Source of the DNA: [Bacillus] enclensis
GTDB lineage: Bacteria; Bacillota; Bacilli; Bacillales; Bacillaceae_B
Reading direction: 5' to 3'
Length of the DNA: 52,599 bases
Assembly: GCF_001456935.1 (NCBI RefSeq)
Contig: NZ_KQ758493.1
Location: 1 to 52,599 of the forward strand
Positions 9,340 through 19,780 of the stretch are shown one piece after another. The notes under the pieces are model-generated. The model did not search any database, was not told the origin of the DNA, and saw only the letters and a list, made by a program, of their open reading frames with translations. The first letter of the stretch is position 1, and each line of letters begins with the position of its first letter. The position numbers were made by a program, and so were the translations under genes.

Positions 9340-9379
9340 TAAATAAACTATTTACATAATTTCAAGGAGGTTGTTTCAC

Positions 9380-9667
9380 TTGTTAAAACCACTAGGTGAT
9401 CGCGTCGTTATCGAGCTAGTCGAATCAGAAGAAAAAACAGCAAGCGGTATCGTTCTTCCGGACTCCGCAAAGGAAAAGCCGCAGGAAGGTAAAGTTGTTG
9501 CTGTAGGTACAGGTCGCGTTCTTGACAGCGGTGAGCGCGTTGCTCTTGAAGTGTCTGTCGGCGATCGAATCATCTTCAGTAAATATGCTGGTACAGAAGT
9601 GAAATACCAAGGCACAGAATATCTGATCCTTCGTGACAGTGACATTCTGGCTGTTGTTGGCGAATAA
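9380..9667 (+). CDS. groES: Co-chaperonin GroES
   Basis: 95 codons beginning at TTG 9380, giving the conserved N-terminus [19 protein letters not shown] at 9364-9370 is spaced 9 bases from this TTG, whereas the TTG at 9371 abuts the RBS. The mobile loop [20 protein letters not shown] and the dome residues are typical. GroES caps the GroEL cage during ATP-driven folding of cytosolic proteins. First gene of the CIRCE-controlled groES-groEL operon. Confidence 0.97.
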   Translation: MLKPLGDRVVIELVESEEKTASGIVLPDSAKEKPQEGKVVAVGTGRVLDSGERVALEVSVGDRIIFSKYAGTEVKYQGTEYLILRDSDILAVVGE

Positions 9668-9685
9668 TTAACTAACTGATAATAA

Positions 9686-11353
<1,668 letters not shown>

Positions 11354-11405
11354 TCTGCCCCTCAACCCTTTGATTTAGCCGCCTGAAACAAGCGGCTAAT
11401 CATGA

Positions 11406-11443
11406 AAAACTCCCATCAGTTTAGAGCTGATGGGAGTTTTTTA
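11406..11443 (+). terminator. groESL terminator
   Basis: AAAACTCCCATCAG, loop, CTGATGGGAGTTTTTT: 14-base stem with T-run. Confidence 0.9.
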
Positions 11444-11470
11444 TTGGGGAAAAATTAATTGGACAACACC

Positions 11471-11655
11471 GATAACAACTTATGAGTTTCGATAATTAAT
11501 CGGGAAAAGTGATGATAAGTAATTTGAATCAACAATAAGAGAATATTTTTAAAAATGGCATTTCGAGATTTGATAATAAAATGTTCGTTTTCAATAATAA
11601 ATGTTGAATTATCGATAATAAAATTTTTCATTTTCGATAATAAATCCATTCTCCC
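11471..11655. repeat. Array R2: degenerate direct repeat, 20-22 bp period
   Basis: Unit starts at 11471, 11491, 11511, 11531, (11552), 11572, 11593, 11614, 11636; heads are close to GATAATAAA. Same architecture as R1 and R3. It fills the space between the groEL and marR terminators, with no supported gene. Confidence 0.65.
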
Positions 11656-11795
11656 GTTCAAGCAGGATGCGTAAATTCGAAAAAACAATCAATTCACCTA
11701 AAAAAGCTTGTTTTGAAATCACGGGAGAAGTAAATAAATCTATTTACTATAGTGATTTTAGAAAATTTATTGGTTTTAACTAAAAATACTTAAAT

Positions 11796-11820
11796 AAAAA
11801 AGGGAGTCAACCAGACTCCC
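11796..11820 (-). terminator. Terminator of the marR gene
   Basis: On the minus strand GGGAGTC-TGGTT-GACTCCC followed by six T, just beyond the stop. Confidence 0.85.
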
Positions 11821-11827
11821 AAATTCC

Positions 11828-12253
11828 TCACAGTATCAACGACTCATTAAACTTCTTTAACAATTTCCCAAATGATTCGCGTTCGTCCTCGGGCCAGTCC
11901 TCGATTTTCTCGGATATCCGTTCCAGGCGGGCCTGTTTATGCTCCTTGAAGACAGTGGTCCCAAGCTCGGTGATGTCGAGTTTATAGGATCTGCCGTCCA
12001 AAGGGTCTGGTATCCGGTACAGGTAGCCTTTTTGTTCAAGGGCGCCTGCCTGTCTGCTGATCGTGGATATGTCGAGCATGAATTCCTCTGCAAGCACCTT
12101 CACTCCGGCTGCGCCTTTATTGGCGATCCTTCTAAGTAAAAGATAGGCGGAGCGGTCGAGGGTACCGAGTTTTTTATGGGAAGAGAGATTGGTTGCCCGG
12201 CGGATGAGGATGGCGAGCTCCAATTCAATCATTTCTAAATGTTTTTCATTCAT
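11828..12253 (-). CDS. MarR-family transcriptional regulator
   Basis: 141 residues from the ATG at 12253 (GCGGGG upstream; a TTG five codons earlier is less likely). The winged helix is visible: GTLDRSAYLLLRRI, then the recognition region DISTISRQAGALEQKGYLYR and wing DPLDGRSYKLDITELG. MarR proteins are dimeric repressors released by small ligands. It is divergent from an MFS exporter with a palindromic operator between them, so it most likely represses that exporter and itself. The ligand is unknown. Confidence 0.9.
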   Translation of the reverse strand: MNEKHLEMIELELAILIRRATNLSSHKKLGTLDRSAYLLLRRIANKGAAGVKVLAEEFMLDISTISRQAGALEQKGYLYRIPDPLDGRSYKLDITELGTTVFKEHKQARLERISEKIEDWPEDERESFGKLLKKFNESLIL

Positions 12254-12314
12254 ATAATAACCCCGCAATACAAGTTATATCTATTATGATACCACATAAA
12301 ATGGATCAAGGCTG

Positions 12315-12370
12315 TTGACGTGCTGGAATTTAGTTGTATAATACAATTATAAACTTTCATCATACAACTA
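12315..12370 (+). promoter_or_regulatory. MFS promoter with MarR-type operator
   Basis: TTGACG 12315-12320, 16-base spacer, TATAAT 12337-12342. The -10 lies inside the palindrome TTGTAT-A-ATACAA (12334-12346), and a wider inverted pair TAGTTGTAT / ATACAACTA spans 12331-12370. Binding of the neighbouring MarR protein would block the promoter. Confidence 0.75.
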
Positions 12371-12414
12371 ATTTGTGGGTTTAAATATATTTTATTCAGA
12401 AAAGGAGAATACGA

Positions 12415-13659
12415 ATGTCATCTACTCAACCATCCGTACCTTCACAGCCGCCTGTTTTGGATCCAGTCGAGGTGGAGAAGAAAGGGATTTTGGCACAGCC
12501 GAAAGCGGTCTGGGCTGTTTTTTTTGCATGTATCATTGCGTTCATGGGACTTGGTCTCGTTGACCCGATCCTGCCGGCGATCGCGAGTCAGCTCGATGCA
12601 TCCCAAAGTCAGGTCACTCTGCTTTTCACCAGCTATAATGCGGTGATGGCGGTGGCAATGCTCATTACCGGGATGCTTTCTTCAAGAATTGGAATCAAGG
12701 GGACGCTGCTTTCGGGAATCGTCATTATAGCCATATTCTCTGCACTCGGAGGTTTTTCTAACGATATCTGGACGCTGGTCGGACTCCGCGGAGGCTGGGG
12801 TCTCGGAAATGCGCTTTTCGTTGCCACTGCACTGGCTGCGATCGTATCGCTTTCAAACAGCGGAGCCGCTAAAGCCATCATTCTGTATGAAGCGGCAATC
12901 GGACTTGGTATTTCAGTAGGTCCGCTGCTCGGTGGCTGGCTTGGCGCCATATCCTGGAGGGGGCCTTTCCTTGGTGTCGCGTCACTGATGGTCATCGCGT
13001 TCATCGGTCTGACAATCTTGATGCCAAAGGCAGATCCAGCCAAAAAGCCTCAAACTAAAACGACGCTTGCCGATCCGTTCCGTGCGTTGAAGCACCGCTC
13101 GTTATTCGTGTTCGGGATCGCTGCGGCTTTATACAACTTTGGTTTCTTTACCCTGCTCGCTTACGCACCATTCGTCATGGGGCTTGATGAACACGGACTT
13201 GGATACGTATTCCTTGGTTGGGGGATGCTGCTTGCCGTCACTTCTGTCTTCATGGCACCGAAACTGCAGCACCGGTTCGGGACAATCAAGTCCATGTGTG
13301 CAATGCTTACACTGTTTGCTCTATTGCTGCTTGCGATGGGACTCTGGACATCTACACAATGGGTCGTCATTGTATCCGTCATACTGGCTGGAGCGTTCCT
13401 CGGAAACAACAACACATTGATTACAACCGCAGTCATGAACGCAGCACCGGTCGAACGCTCGACAGCATCGGCAGCCTACAGCTTCCTTCGCTTCATCGGA
13501 GGAGCCATTGCACCATTCACAGCAGGAAAACTTGCAGAAATCTACAACCCAAGCCTGCCTTTCATAGTAGGAGCAGGATTTGTTATGCTGTCGGTAGTCT
13601 TTATCCTATTTAACAAAAACCACCTAAAACATGTGGATATTGCCGGAGCCGGGCATTAA
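12415..13659 (+). CDS. MFS transporter, drug-efflux type
   Basis: 414 residues with about 12 hydrophobic segments, RBS AAAGGAGAA. The first loop and TM2 (SQVTLLFTSYNAVMAVAMLITGMLSSRIG) and the TM5 motif C (ALGLGISVGPLLGG-like, here EAAIGLGISVGPLLGGWLG) mark a DHA1 proton antiporter. Such proteins export drugs or metabolites; the substrate is not readable. Divergent from marR, sharing an operator, so probably ligand-induced. A repeat (family A) and terminator follow. Confidence 0.88.
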   Translation: MSSTQPSVPSQPPVLDPVEVEKKGILAQPKAVWAVFFACIIAFMGLGLVDPILPAIASQLDASQSQVTLLFTSYNAVMAVAMLITGMLSSRIGIKGTLLSGIVIIAIFSALGGFSNDIWTLVGLRGGWGLGNALFVATALAAIVSLSNSGAAKAIILYEAAIGLGISVGPLLGGWLGAISWRGPFLGVASLMVIAFIGLTILMPKADPAKKPQTKTTLADPFRALKHRSLFVFGIAAALYNFGFFTLLAYAPFVMGLDEHGLGYVFLGWGMLLAVTSVFMAPKLQHRFGTIKSMCAMLTLFALLLLAMGLWTSTQWVVIVSVILAGAFLGNNNTLITTAVMNAAPVERSTASAAYSFLRFIGGAIAPFTAGKLAEIYNPSLPFIVGAGFVMLSVVFILFNKNHLKHVDIAGAGH

Positions 13660-13687
13660 AACAAAAAGTTAATATACTTTCCAGCAA

Positions 13688-13812
13688 ATGATTGGAGTGG
13701 AAGACGAAGACTCCTGCGGGAGAAGTGACTAATGTGAGACCCCGCAGGAGCGCCAGCGACGAGGAGGCTCACGGGTCACCCGCGGAAAGCGAAGTCTTCC
13801 ACGGAAATCAAT
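13688..13812. repeat. Interspersed palindromic repeat family A, copy 2
   Basis: Bounded by TGATTGGAGTGGAAGAC and GTCTTCCACGGAAATCAA, with inner CTCCTGCGGG / CCCGCAGGAG. A 63-codon ORF through it is repeat-derived and not accepted as a gene. Confidence 0.87.
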
Positions 13813-13823
13813 TGCGGCTTGAA

Positions 13824-13855
13824 AAGTCTCTCTTTATTCTAGAGAGGCTTTTTTA
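13824..13855 (+). terminator. Terminator downstream of the MFS gene
   Basis: AGTCTCTC, eight-base loop region, GAGAGGCT and six T, placed right after repeat copy A2. Confidence 0.75.
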
Positions 13856-13993
13856 TTTAGAGTCTCCAAAAAATTCCACTTGAACAGGTTTACAAAGACA
13901 TTCAGAATGGTAAAAAAGCATCAGAAACCAAAATTTGTCTAAAACGTACATAAAAGAGAAGATGCAAAACGGAGATTAATGGAGGAGAATGTG

Positions 13994-15691
13994 ATGAAAA
14001 GAAAGAATCCCATCGTTGTCATGATGCTTTGCTTTATGGCGAGTATGATGTTCCTTTCGGCCTGCAGCAGTTCGGCTGACTCGGAAGCAAAAAAAGAAGA
14101 GAAAAAAGAAGAAGATAAATATGAAAAGCTTGTGAAAGAGAAAAACAAGGAACTTGAGCTCGAACCGCTCGAGCTGACCTCTTACAGCGAGGAAATCGGT
14201 GCCACCCTGGATGAACCTTCTCATAAGGAATTTGCTGCGAACGGGGAAGTGGTGGTAAAAGGGGCTATCGAGAAGGCTTCCGGCTTGAAATCGGATTATG
14301 CCTGGATCAAGGTCCGCTCAAAGGATGAAGGTCCTGCAGGCGATCAGCTTGAATATTACACCCCGATAGAGGACGGGAAGTTTAAGCAGGCCATTCATTT
14401 CTTCAACGGCGAAGGCGAATACAGCGTGAAGGTTCAGCTCCCGAGTAAAGATCAAGAGAACTATTTTTATGATACGGCATCTTTCACTGTCCATAACGTG
14501 AATCCTGACCAGAAGCGGGATGTGACGTATACTCCGTTCGGCCGCGACGCCGGGATGGAAGTAAATGCCGATTCCAGCTATACGAAGGAAGATGAAGTGT
14601 TTGCCCTTAAGGGAAAAGCGGATGAGTTGAAAGACGGCGACACCGTCATGCTTAAGCTGAAAAAAGACAGCGAGACATGGACCCATGTCATCCCGGTTGA
14701 GGACGGGAAGTTTTCATATGATGTGCCTTTATTTTATGGAAAAGGGGTTCATGAACTGGAAGTGCTCGTCCCGGATGAGGAGCGCGAGAACTATTACCAG
14801 ACTGCAACGAGCCTTCTGCTCGACAATAAATCCGACCGGACGATGAGCCCGATTGAATTCTCCAATGCGTACATGGAGCGCGGCGTTACACTGGAATCCC
14901 CGCAATACGGCGGGGGTGAATCGGACGGCAAGTACACGGTGAAAGGGACGATCGATCCGGAAGCGGAGTTCGGACCTGAAACCGACCACATTTATGTGAC
15001 GACGAAGAAAGGGGAGGACGAGGCGCTGGACGTCATTCCGGTCGAGGATTTTACGTTTGATGACTCCTTCTATCTCCGTTTCGGTCCGGGTACGTATGAA
15101 GTGACGCTGAGCGTGCCGGAAATCAAGGAAGAATTCAGTGATTCGTTCAGGTTCTACGGCTTTGCAAAGTTTGAGGTGGAGTCGACCGGCGAGGATAAGC
15201 GGGATCTTCTGCCATCGAGGGGTGTGGAATCCGAAGCACCGGAGATTAAGGAGCTGGCACAGAAGCTGACGAATGGAAAAAAGAGCGAACGTGATAAAGT
15301 GAAGGCGATTTATGACTATACAGCCAAAAACGTAAGCTATGACGTGCAAAAGCTTGATAACTCGGAATTTGAGTGGGATGACAGTGCGCTCAAGACGCTC
15401 GATGAAAAGACAGGTGTGTGCCAGGATTATGCCTATCTTGCCGTCGCTCTCTTAAGGGCGAGCGATATCGAAGCGAGATTCATTGAGGGAATGGCACGCG
15501 GCGGATGGTGGCCGCAGCGTCATGCGTGGGTCGAAGCGAAAGTGGACGGAAAGTGGCTGACGCTGGATCCGACATGGGGATCGGGCTACATCAAGGATGA
15601 TAAGTTTGTAGCGGATTTCAATGAGAAATATTTCGATCCTGATCCGGCTGAATTTGATAAGACCCATACGCGCTATGGAGTAGAATATTAG
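13994..15691 (+). CDS. Transglutaminase-like domain lipoprotein
   Basis: 565 residues from ATG 13994 (GGAGGAG upstream). A signal peptide ending in the lipobox LSAC anchors it outside the membrane. After an E/K-rich linker come three or four similar beta-rich segments with a recurring VIPVEDGKF/YTPIEDGKF-type motif, then a C-terminal transglutaminase-like domain: Cys in GVCQDYAYLAVALLRA, His in QRHAWVEA and Asp in TLDPTWGSGY, the full triad. Likely acts on cell-wall or surface protein as protease or cross-linker; the substrate is unknown. A nucleoside hydrolase starts 17 bases later. Confidence 0.87.
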   Translation: MKRKNPIVVMMLCFMASMMFLSACSSSADSEAKKEEKKEEDKYEKLVKEKNKELELEPLELTSYSEEIGATLDEPSHKEFAANGEVVVKGAIEKASGLKSDYAWIKVRSKDEGPAGDQLEYYTPIEDGKFKQAIHFFNGEGEYSVKVQLPSKDQENYFYDTASFTVHNVNPDQKRDVTYTPFGRDAGMEVNADSSYTKEDEVFALKGKADELKDGDTVMLKLKKDSETWTHVIPVEDGKFSYDVPLFYGKGVHELEVLVPDEERENYYQTATSLLLDNKSDRTMSPIEFSNAYMERGVTLESPQYGGGESDGKYTVKGTIDPEAEFGPETDHIYVTTKKGEDEALDVIPVEDFTFDDSFYLRFGPGTYEVTLSVPEIKEEFSDSFRFYGFAKFEVESTGEDKRDLLPSRGVESEAPEIKELAQKLTNGKKSERDKVKAIYDYTAKNVSYDVQKLDNSEFEWDDSALKTLDEKTGVCQDYAYLAVALLRASDIEARFIEGMARGGWWPQRHAWVEAKVDGKWLTLDPTWGSGYIKDDKFVADFNEKYFDPDPAEFDKTHTRYGVEY

Positions 15692-15708
15692 AAAAGGCGG
15701 TATCTTCT

Positions 15709-16650
15709 ATGCAGACACATACAAAACGAAAAATCATTCTTGACTGCGATCCCGGACATGATGATGCCATCGCGATCCTGCTTGCGGCAGGGCATGAAGC
15801 CATCGATCTTATCGGCATAACGACCGTGGCGGGGAATGCAGAGTTGGAGAAAACGACACTGAATGCGTTGAAGGTATGCGAAATTGCTGGGATCGACGAT
15901 GTTCCGGTTCTGAAGGGGAACAGTCAGCCCCTTATCCGGAAACGGGAAACAGCGGCTGACATACACGGGGACTCCGGGATGGACGGCCCTGTCCTCCCAG
16001 ACCCTTTGAAGCAGGCGGGGGAGGAGCATGCGGTCGATTTCATCATCCGTACAGTGATGGAATCAGACGGTGATATTACGCTTGTACCGGTCGGTCCCTT
16101 GACCAATATTGCGATGGCTATGAGGCGTGAGCCGGCGATCCTATCGAAGATACAGGAAATCGTCATCATGGGCGGCGGGACGTTCGGAAACTGGACCCCG
16201 GCGGCTGAATTCAACATCTATGTCGACGCAGATGCTGCCAAGGTGGTATTCGAGAGCGGTGTCCCGATCACGATGATGGGGCTGGATCTCACTCACCAGG
16301 CTCTCGCGGACCGGCACGTCCGCAGCCGCATAGCAGAAATCGGCAATCCGGCAGCTGGCTTCGTCAGTGAATTACTGACCTATTTCAGGAAAACATACCT
16401 GGAGTTCTTCGGCTTTGAGCATCCGCCTGTCCATGATGTGTGCAGCGTGGCTTACTGCATCGATCCGACCGTGGTTGAAACGAAGAAGCTGAGGGTCGAC
16501 ATCGAGACGAAAGGCGAACTCACCTACGGGATGACGCTTGTGGATCTGCACGGTGTGACCGGCAGGGAGCCGAATGTGAATGTGGCATTGAAGCTGGATC
16601 ATGAGAAGTTTTGGAATATGCTGATTGAAACACTGAAACAATATAAATGA
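15709..16650 (+). CDS. Inosine-uridine-type nucleoside hydrolase
   Basis: 313 residues. The calcium-binding N-terminal motif DCDPGHDDA (DxDxxxDD) and GPLTNIAMA, IVIMGGG and the HDVCSVAY histidine/aspartate region are diagnostic of the IUNH family. It hydrolyses ribonucleosides to base and ribose for salvage. Whether pyrimidine-specific or broad cannot be told. RBS AAAAGGCGG lies upstream. Close spacing to the transglutaminase-like gene suggests co-transcription, though no functional link is obvious. Confidence 0.93.
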   Translation: MQTHTKRKIILDCDPGHDDAIAILLAAGHEAIDLIGITTVAGNAELEKTTLNALKVCEIAGIDDVPVLKGNSQPLIRKRETAADIHGDSGMDGPVLPDPLKQAGEEHAVDFIIRTVMESDGDITLVPVGPLTNIAMAMRREPAILSKIQEIVIMGGGTFGNWTPAAEFNIYVDADAAKVVFESGVPITMMGLDLTHQALADRHVRSRIAEIGNPAAGFVSELLTYFRKTYLEFFGFEHPPVHDVCSVAYCIDPTVVETKKLRVDIETKGELTYGMTLVDLHGVTGREPNVNVALKLDHEKFWNMLIETLKQYK

Positions 16651-16690
16651 AAAAATGCAGCCGGCCAAGAAGGTCAGCTGCATTTTTTTA
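16651..16690. terminator. Bidirectional terminator
   Basis: AAAAATGCAGC and GCTGCATTTTTTT around a 15-base loop; serves the convergent nucleoside hydrolase and the DUF1906-like gene. Confidence 0.85.
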
Positions 16691-17866
16691 TCAAGGCCTC
16701 CAAAGAACCTCGAGCAAGTCGCTGTCGAATAAATTTGTATCAATGTTGCATGCCATTGCGTCGATACCGTATTGCCAACCAAGGGCAAGAGAATTATCAG
16801 GAGCTTGAGGTGCATATTCCGGCGCTTCCTTCTGGGTAGTGATGCCGACACTTGGTGAAGACGTCCAGACATAGTTTTCTTTTAAAATATCCGGGTTGCC
16901 CTCTGCTGCTTGAGTGTAGGCTTTGAAAAGGGCTCTGTCCTGATCGAATATTCCATAAATGCCAGACTCATAGTTCGAAGCTGAAATCGTCTCAAACCAG
17001 CCTCTGATAAACTCTGAATCTACGGGGTACGTCGGTTCGATATCTGCGAATAAGGCGGTGCCTTCAGGTACTCCCAAGTCTCCGGCCGCCTGGATCGCAG
17101 CCTTTGCCTGCTTCACTCCGTTTTCGAATCCGGTTGCATCACTGAAGTTGTTGTAGATGGGGAGGATGGAATCCCCCTTGGAATGGATCAGCTCTACCTG
17201 TTCGGGGGACAAACCGATCGAGACCCCGTCCCTGGTTTTGAGGTAGCGGCCGAATACGGCAGGATCACCGAAGTTTTCCCGCACGCAAGCATAGAGTTCT
17301 TCGGTCGTTTCACTGGCAGAGTCGATTCCCCAAAGGAGTTCAGGCTTTCCATCCCCGTCTCCGCCGCTGCCACCACCCCCTCCGTTACCTTTCCGGCCGT
17401 TCGTTTCATTCCCTACATCATTCCTCACCTTTACATCCACATCGACCCCGAGATTGTTTAGGACGTTATTATCCAGCCCGTAGCTGCCGCTTCCGTTCAG
17501 ATAATGTTTAAGGGAGTTGGACAGAGTTCCTTCAGCCTTTCCGTCAAACCGGTTATCGATCGTATTGGAGAAAGACGAATCCCCGCTGCCTTCTGCCAAA
17601 TTGTCGATTTCATTTTGAATATCATAATCCGTGTCACTGGTCAGGTCATTTGTAATCGTGGTTTCAACGTCGGAATTTCCGTAGATATTATTTTGTACAT
17701 TGGTATGGATGGTAATGTTCGCATTTGACTGGCCATTGCCAGGAAATTTCCCTGCTTCGTTACCTGTTTGATGGTTTCCATCCCTGAGGAAAAAGATCAG
17801 CGTCCCTAAATAAAGGAGGATGAAAATAGAGGTGACGAGGGTTATCATGTTTTTGCCCAGTTTCAT
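16691..17866 (-). CDS. Membrane-anchored DUF1906 (Rv2525c-like) glycoside-hydrolase-like protein
   Basis: 391 residues from the ATG at 17866 (AAAGGTGAG upstream). Residues ~8-26 form an uncleaved-looking membrane anchor. A low-complexity N/D/G-rich region (about 30-150), with repeated NxI and SNT/DN motifs, and a glycine-rich GGGGGSGGDGDG linker follow. The C-terminal ~210 residues (LLWGIDSAS..., LPIYNNFSDATGF, ALFADIEPT, ESGIYGIF) look like the GH25-like DUF1906 barrel. Such domains are thought to act on peptidoglycan, but activity is unproven. Transcribed alone. Confidence 0.8.
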   Translation of the reverse strand: MKLGKNMITLVTSIFILLYLGTLIFFLRDGNHQTGNEAGKFPGNGQSNANITIHTNVQNNIYGNSDVETTITNDLTSDTDYDIQNEIDNLAEGSGDSSFSNTIDNRFDGKAEGTLSNSLKHYLNGSGSYGLDNNVLNNLGVDVDVKVRNDVGNETNGRKGNGGGGGSGGDGDGKPELLWGIDSASETTEELYACVRENFGDPAVFGRYLKTRDGVSIGLSPEQVELIHSKGDSILPIYNNFSDATGFENGVKQAKAAIQAAGDLGVPEGTALFADIEPTYPVDSEFIRGWFETISASNYESGIYGIFDQDRALFKAYTQAAEGNPDILKENYVWTSSPSVGITTQKEAPEYAPQAPDNSLALGWQYGIDAMACNIDTNLFDSDLLEVLWRP

Positions 17867-18014
17867 ATTCTCACCTTTTCGTATTCGTTTTAAAAGGCCT
17901 GTTCCATTATGAGGCAATGGATTTTCCCTGTTAGTTTATGAGTGGAAGTGTAGATATGTGAGGTGTCGGAGCCGTATGTGATAAAGTAATAAAAAAGAAA
18001 GGAAAGGGATTTTT

Positions 18015-19223
18015 ATGACAAAGAAGCTATTTTATGATGATGCATACATAACCAGATTCGAGACGGCTGTCAGCCGGCAGGGGCAGGATGAAGACGGCAG
18101 CCATTTTGTCGTATTGGAACAGACAGCGTTCTACCCGACAGGCGGGGGCCAGCCGTTTGATGAGGGGAACCTCGACGGCATACCGGTGGTAGATGTTGAA
18201 GAGAAGGACGGGGAAATCAGGCATTACGTGGAAAAATCGTTTGAGAAACTCCCTGAAACAATCACGGGGGAGATTGATTGGAAGAGGCGGTTTGACCATA
18301 TGCAGCAGCATGCCGGCCAGCATATTTTATCCGCAGCGTTTGCAGAAACCCTCGGATATGAAACGGTCAGCTTTCATTTGGGAAAAGAAACCCTGACAAT
18401 TGATCTTGCTGTTGAAAACATGTCAGAGGAAGACGCCGGCAAGGCAGAAGCTTTGGCCAATGCAGTGATCCGGGAGGCAAGGCCAATCGAGATAAAATGG
18501 ATGACGTCGGAAGAAGCAGCCGCTTATCCCCTGCGTAAGGGGCTTGCCGTATCCGATGATGTACGCCTGGTCATCATCCCGGACTTTGACTACAACGGCT
18601 GCGGAGGCACCCACCCGCGCTCCACTTCAGAAGTGGGAGCCATCAAGATACTGGACTGGGAAAAGCACAGGGGGCTTATCCGACTTCAATTCGTTTGCGG
18701 AGACCGGGTGCTCGAACAGCTTCACCGAAAGAATGGCGTGCTAAAAGATCTGACCGCTGTTCTTCAATCCCCGCAGGACAACATGAAAGAGGCAGCCGTC
18801 CAGCTTCTTGATAAAATCAAGGTCCAGGAAAAACAGCTTGAAGAAGTGAAGCAGGAACTCCTGAAATACGAAGCGAAGGATCTTGCAGGCGAAGCAGTGA
18901 AGCTTACCGGTGGTGCAGCCTTCATCAAAGGGGCCTACCAGGACCGTCCCATCCAGGAGCTGCAGCAGCTTGCACGCCAATTGATTGCTGCAAGGGAAGA
19001 GGCAATTGTATTCCTGGCCGTCCAAAATGACGCTAAACTGCAAATCGTAGGTGCAAGAGGGAAGCAGGGGGACACAAACTTAAAAGAACTCGCTCCAAAG
19101 ATCTTTGCCCTCATCAACGGCAAAGGCGGAGGAAAAGAAGACTTTATCCAGGGCGGCGGGGAACCAGTCCTCTCCCCAAAAGCTTTATTGGATAAAATCG
19201 AACATCTCCTCAACGAAGAATAA
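18015..19223 (+). CDS. AlaX-type alanyl-tRNA editing protein
   Basis: 402 residues. The AlaRS second-additional domain is present: TAFYPTGGGQPFD, the zinc-binding HAGQH (HxxxH) near residue 97 and the CGGTHPRSTSEVG site near residue 195. A coiled-coil and a DHHA1-like C-terminal domain (INGKGGGKEDFIQGGG) follow, so it is the long AlaX form. It deacylates Ser- or Gly-tRNA(Ala) in trans. RBS AAAGGAAAGGG lies upstream. Single-gene unit with its own terminator; it marks the boundary of the AT-rich Tad region. Confidence 0.9.
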   Translation: MTKKLFYDDAYITRFETAVSRQGQDEDGSHFVVLEQTAFYPTGGGQPFDEGNLDGIPVVDVEEKDGEIRHYVEKSFEKLPETITGEIDWKRRFDHMQQHAGQHILSAAFAETLGYETVSFHLGKETLTIDLAVENMSEEDAGKAEALANAVIREARPIEIKWMTSEEAAAYPLRKGLAVSDDVRLVIIPDFDYNGCGGTHPRSTSEVGAIKILDWEKHRGLIRLQFVCGDRVLEQLHRKNGVLKDLTAVLQSPQDNMKEAAVQLLDKIKVQEKQLEEVKQELLKYEAKDLAGEAVKLTGGAAFIKGAYQDRPIQELQQLARQLIAAREEAIVFLAVQNDAKLQIVGARGKQGDTNLKELAPKIFALINGKGGGKEDFIQGGGEPVLSPKALLDKIEHLLNEE

Positions 19224-19230
19224 ACAATAA

Positions 19231-19266
19231 GAAAGCTCTCCGCTGACAAGCGGGGAGCTTTCTTTA
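19231..19266 (+). terminator. Terminator after the AlaX gene
   Basis: AGAAAGCTCTCCGCT, GACA loop, AGCGGGGAGCTTTCTTT: long, nearly perfect stem. Confidence 0.85.
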
Positions 19267-19780
19267 TGGGGTGGGGTATTTTTGTGAAATAGTATCAACA
19301 AATAATTACAAATACCTACTAAATTTAACAATTGTAATAAATCACCTAAAAATTACCACCCCGGCAACTTCTTCAACAGTTGATTTTTCACTGTTAAAAC
19401 TTTAGATTCAGCACTTAATGCCTATGTTTCTGCATATTTATAATGTCCCTGCTAGTCCTAAACTAACAGACAAGATTCGACATTCCATGGGCCTCATTGA
19501 CGTTAGAAGCATCCGATGATAATTAATATATAGGAAAAAATTATGAACAAAATATGACATTCAGGTTTTTAAACCTGAAATTGGTGGTAAATAAGAGTTG
19601 ATTTAATTCCAAAATATTGAATACTGATACATTTGTATCATTTATGGGTGGGATTGACATCGAATCTTCATCTGAATCGTAAATACAACCAGAAGGAGGG
19701 GAACAGCTTCAAAGGCACCTTACAAACTAACAACCTATAAATCCATTAAATGCACTTATAGAAAGAAAGGAACATCGTGA
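19267..19780 (+). promoter_or_regulatory. AT-rich upstream region of the Tad-like locus, with two palindromes
   Basis: Non-coding. Perfect inverted repeats TTCAGGTTT-TT-AAACCTGAA (19560-19579) and TGATACA-TT-TGTATCA (19625-19640) precede a TTGACA at 19654-19659 whose -10 is unclear (TAAATA at 19680 would be 20 bases away). An SD-like AAGGAGGGG at 19693-19701 has no following start codon in range. The palindromes look like operator sites; the regulator is unknown. No known riboswitch fold was recognised. Confidence 0.5.

Noticed and set aside
13692..13883. 63-codon ORF through repeat A2
   Set aside because: Its coding frame is made by the palindromic repeat and has no RBS; similar frames run through other copies.
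19693..19701. SD-like AAGGAGGGG as evidence of a leader peptide
   Set aside because: No start codon in range and no ORF follows.
19267..19780. Cyclic-di-GMP or other riboswitch before the pilus genes
   Set aside because: No conserved aptamer core recognised in the sequence.
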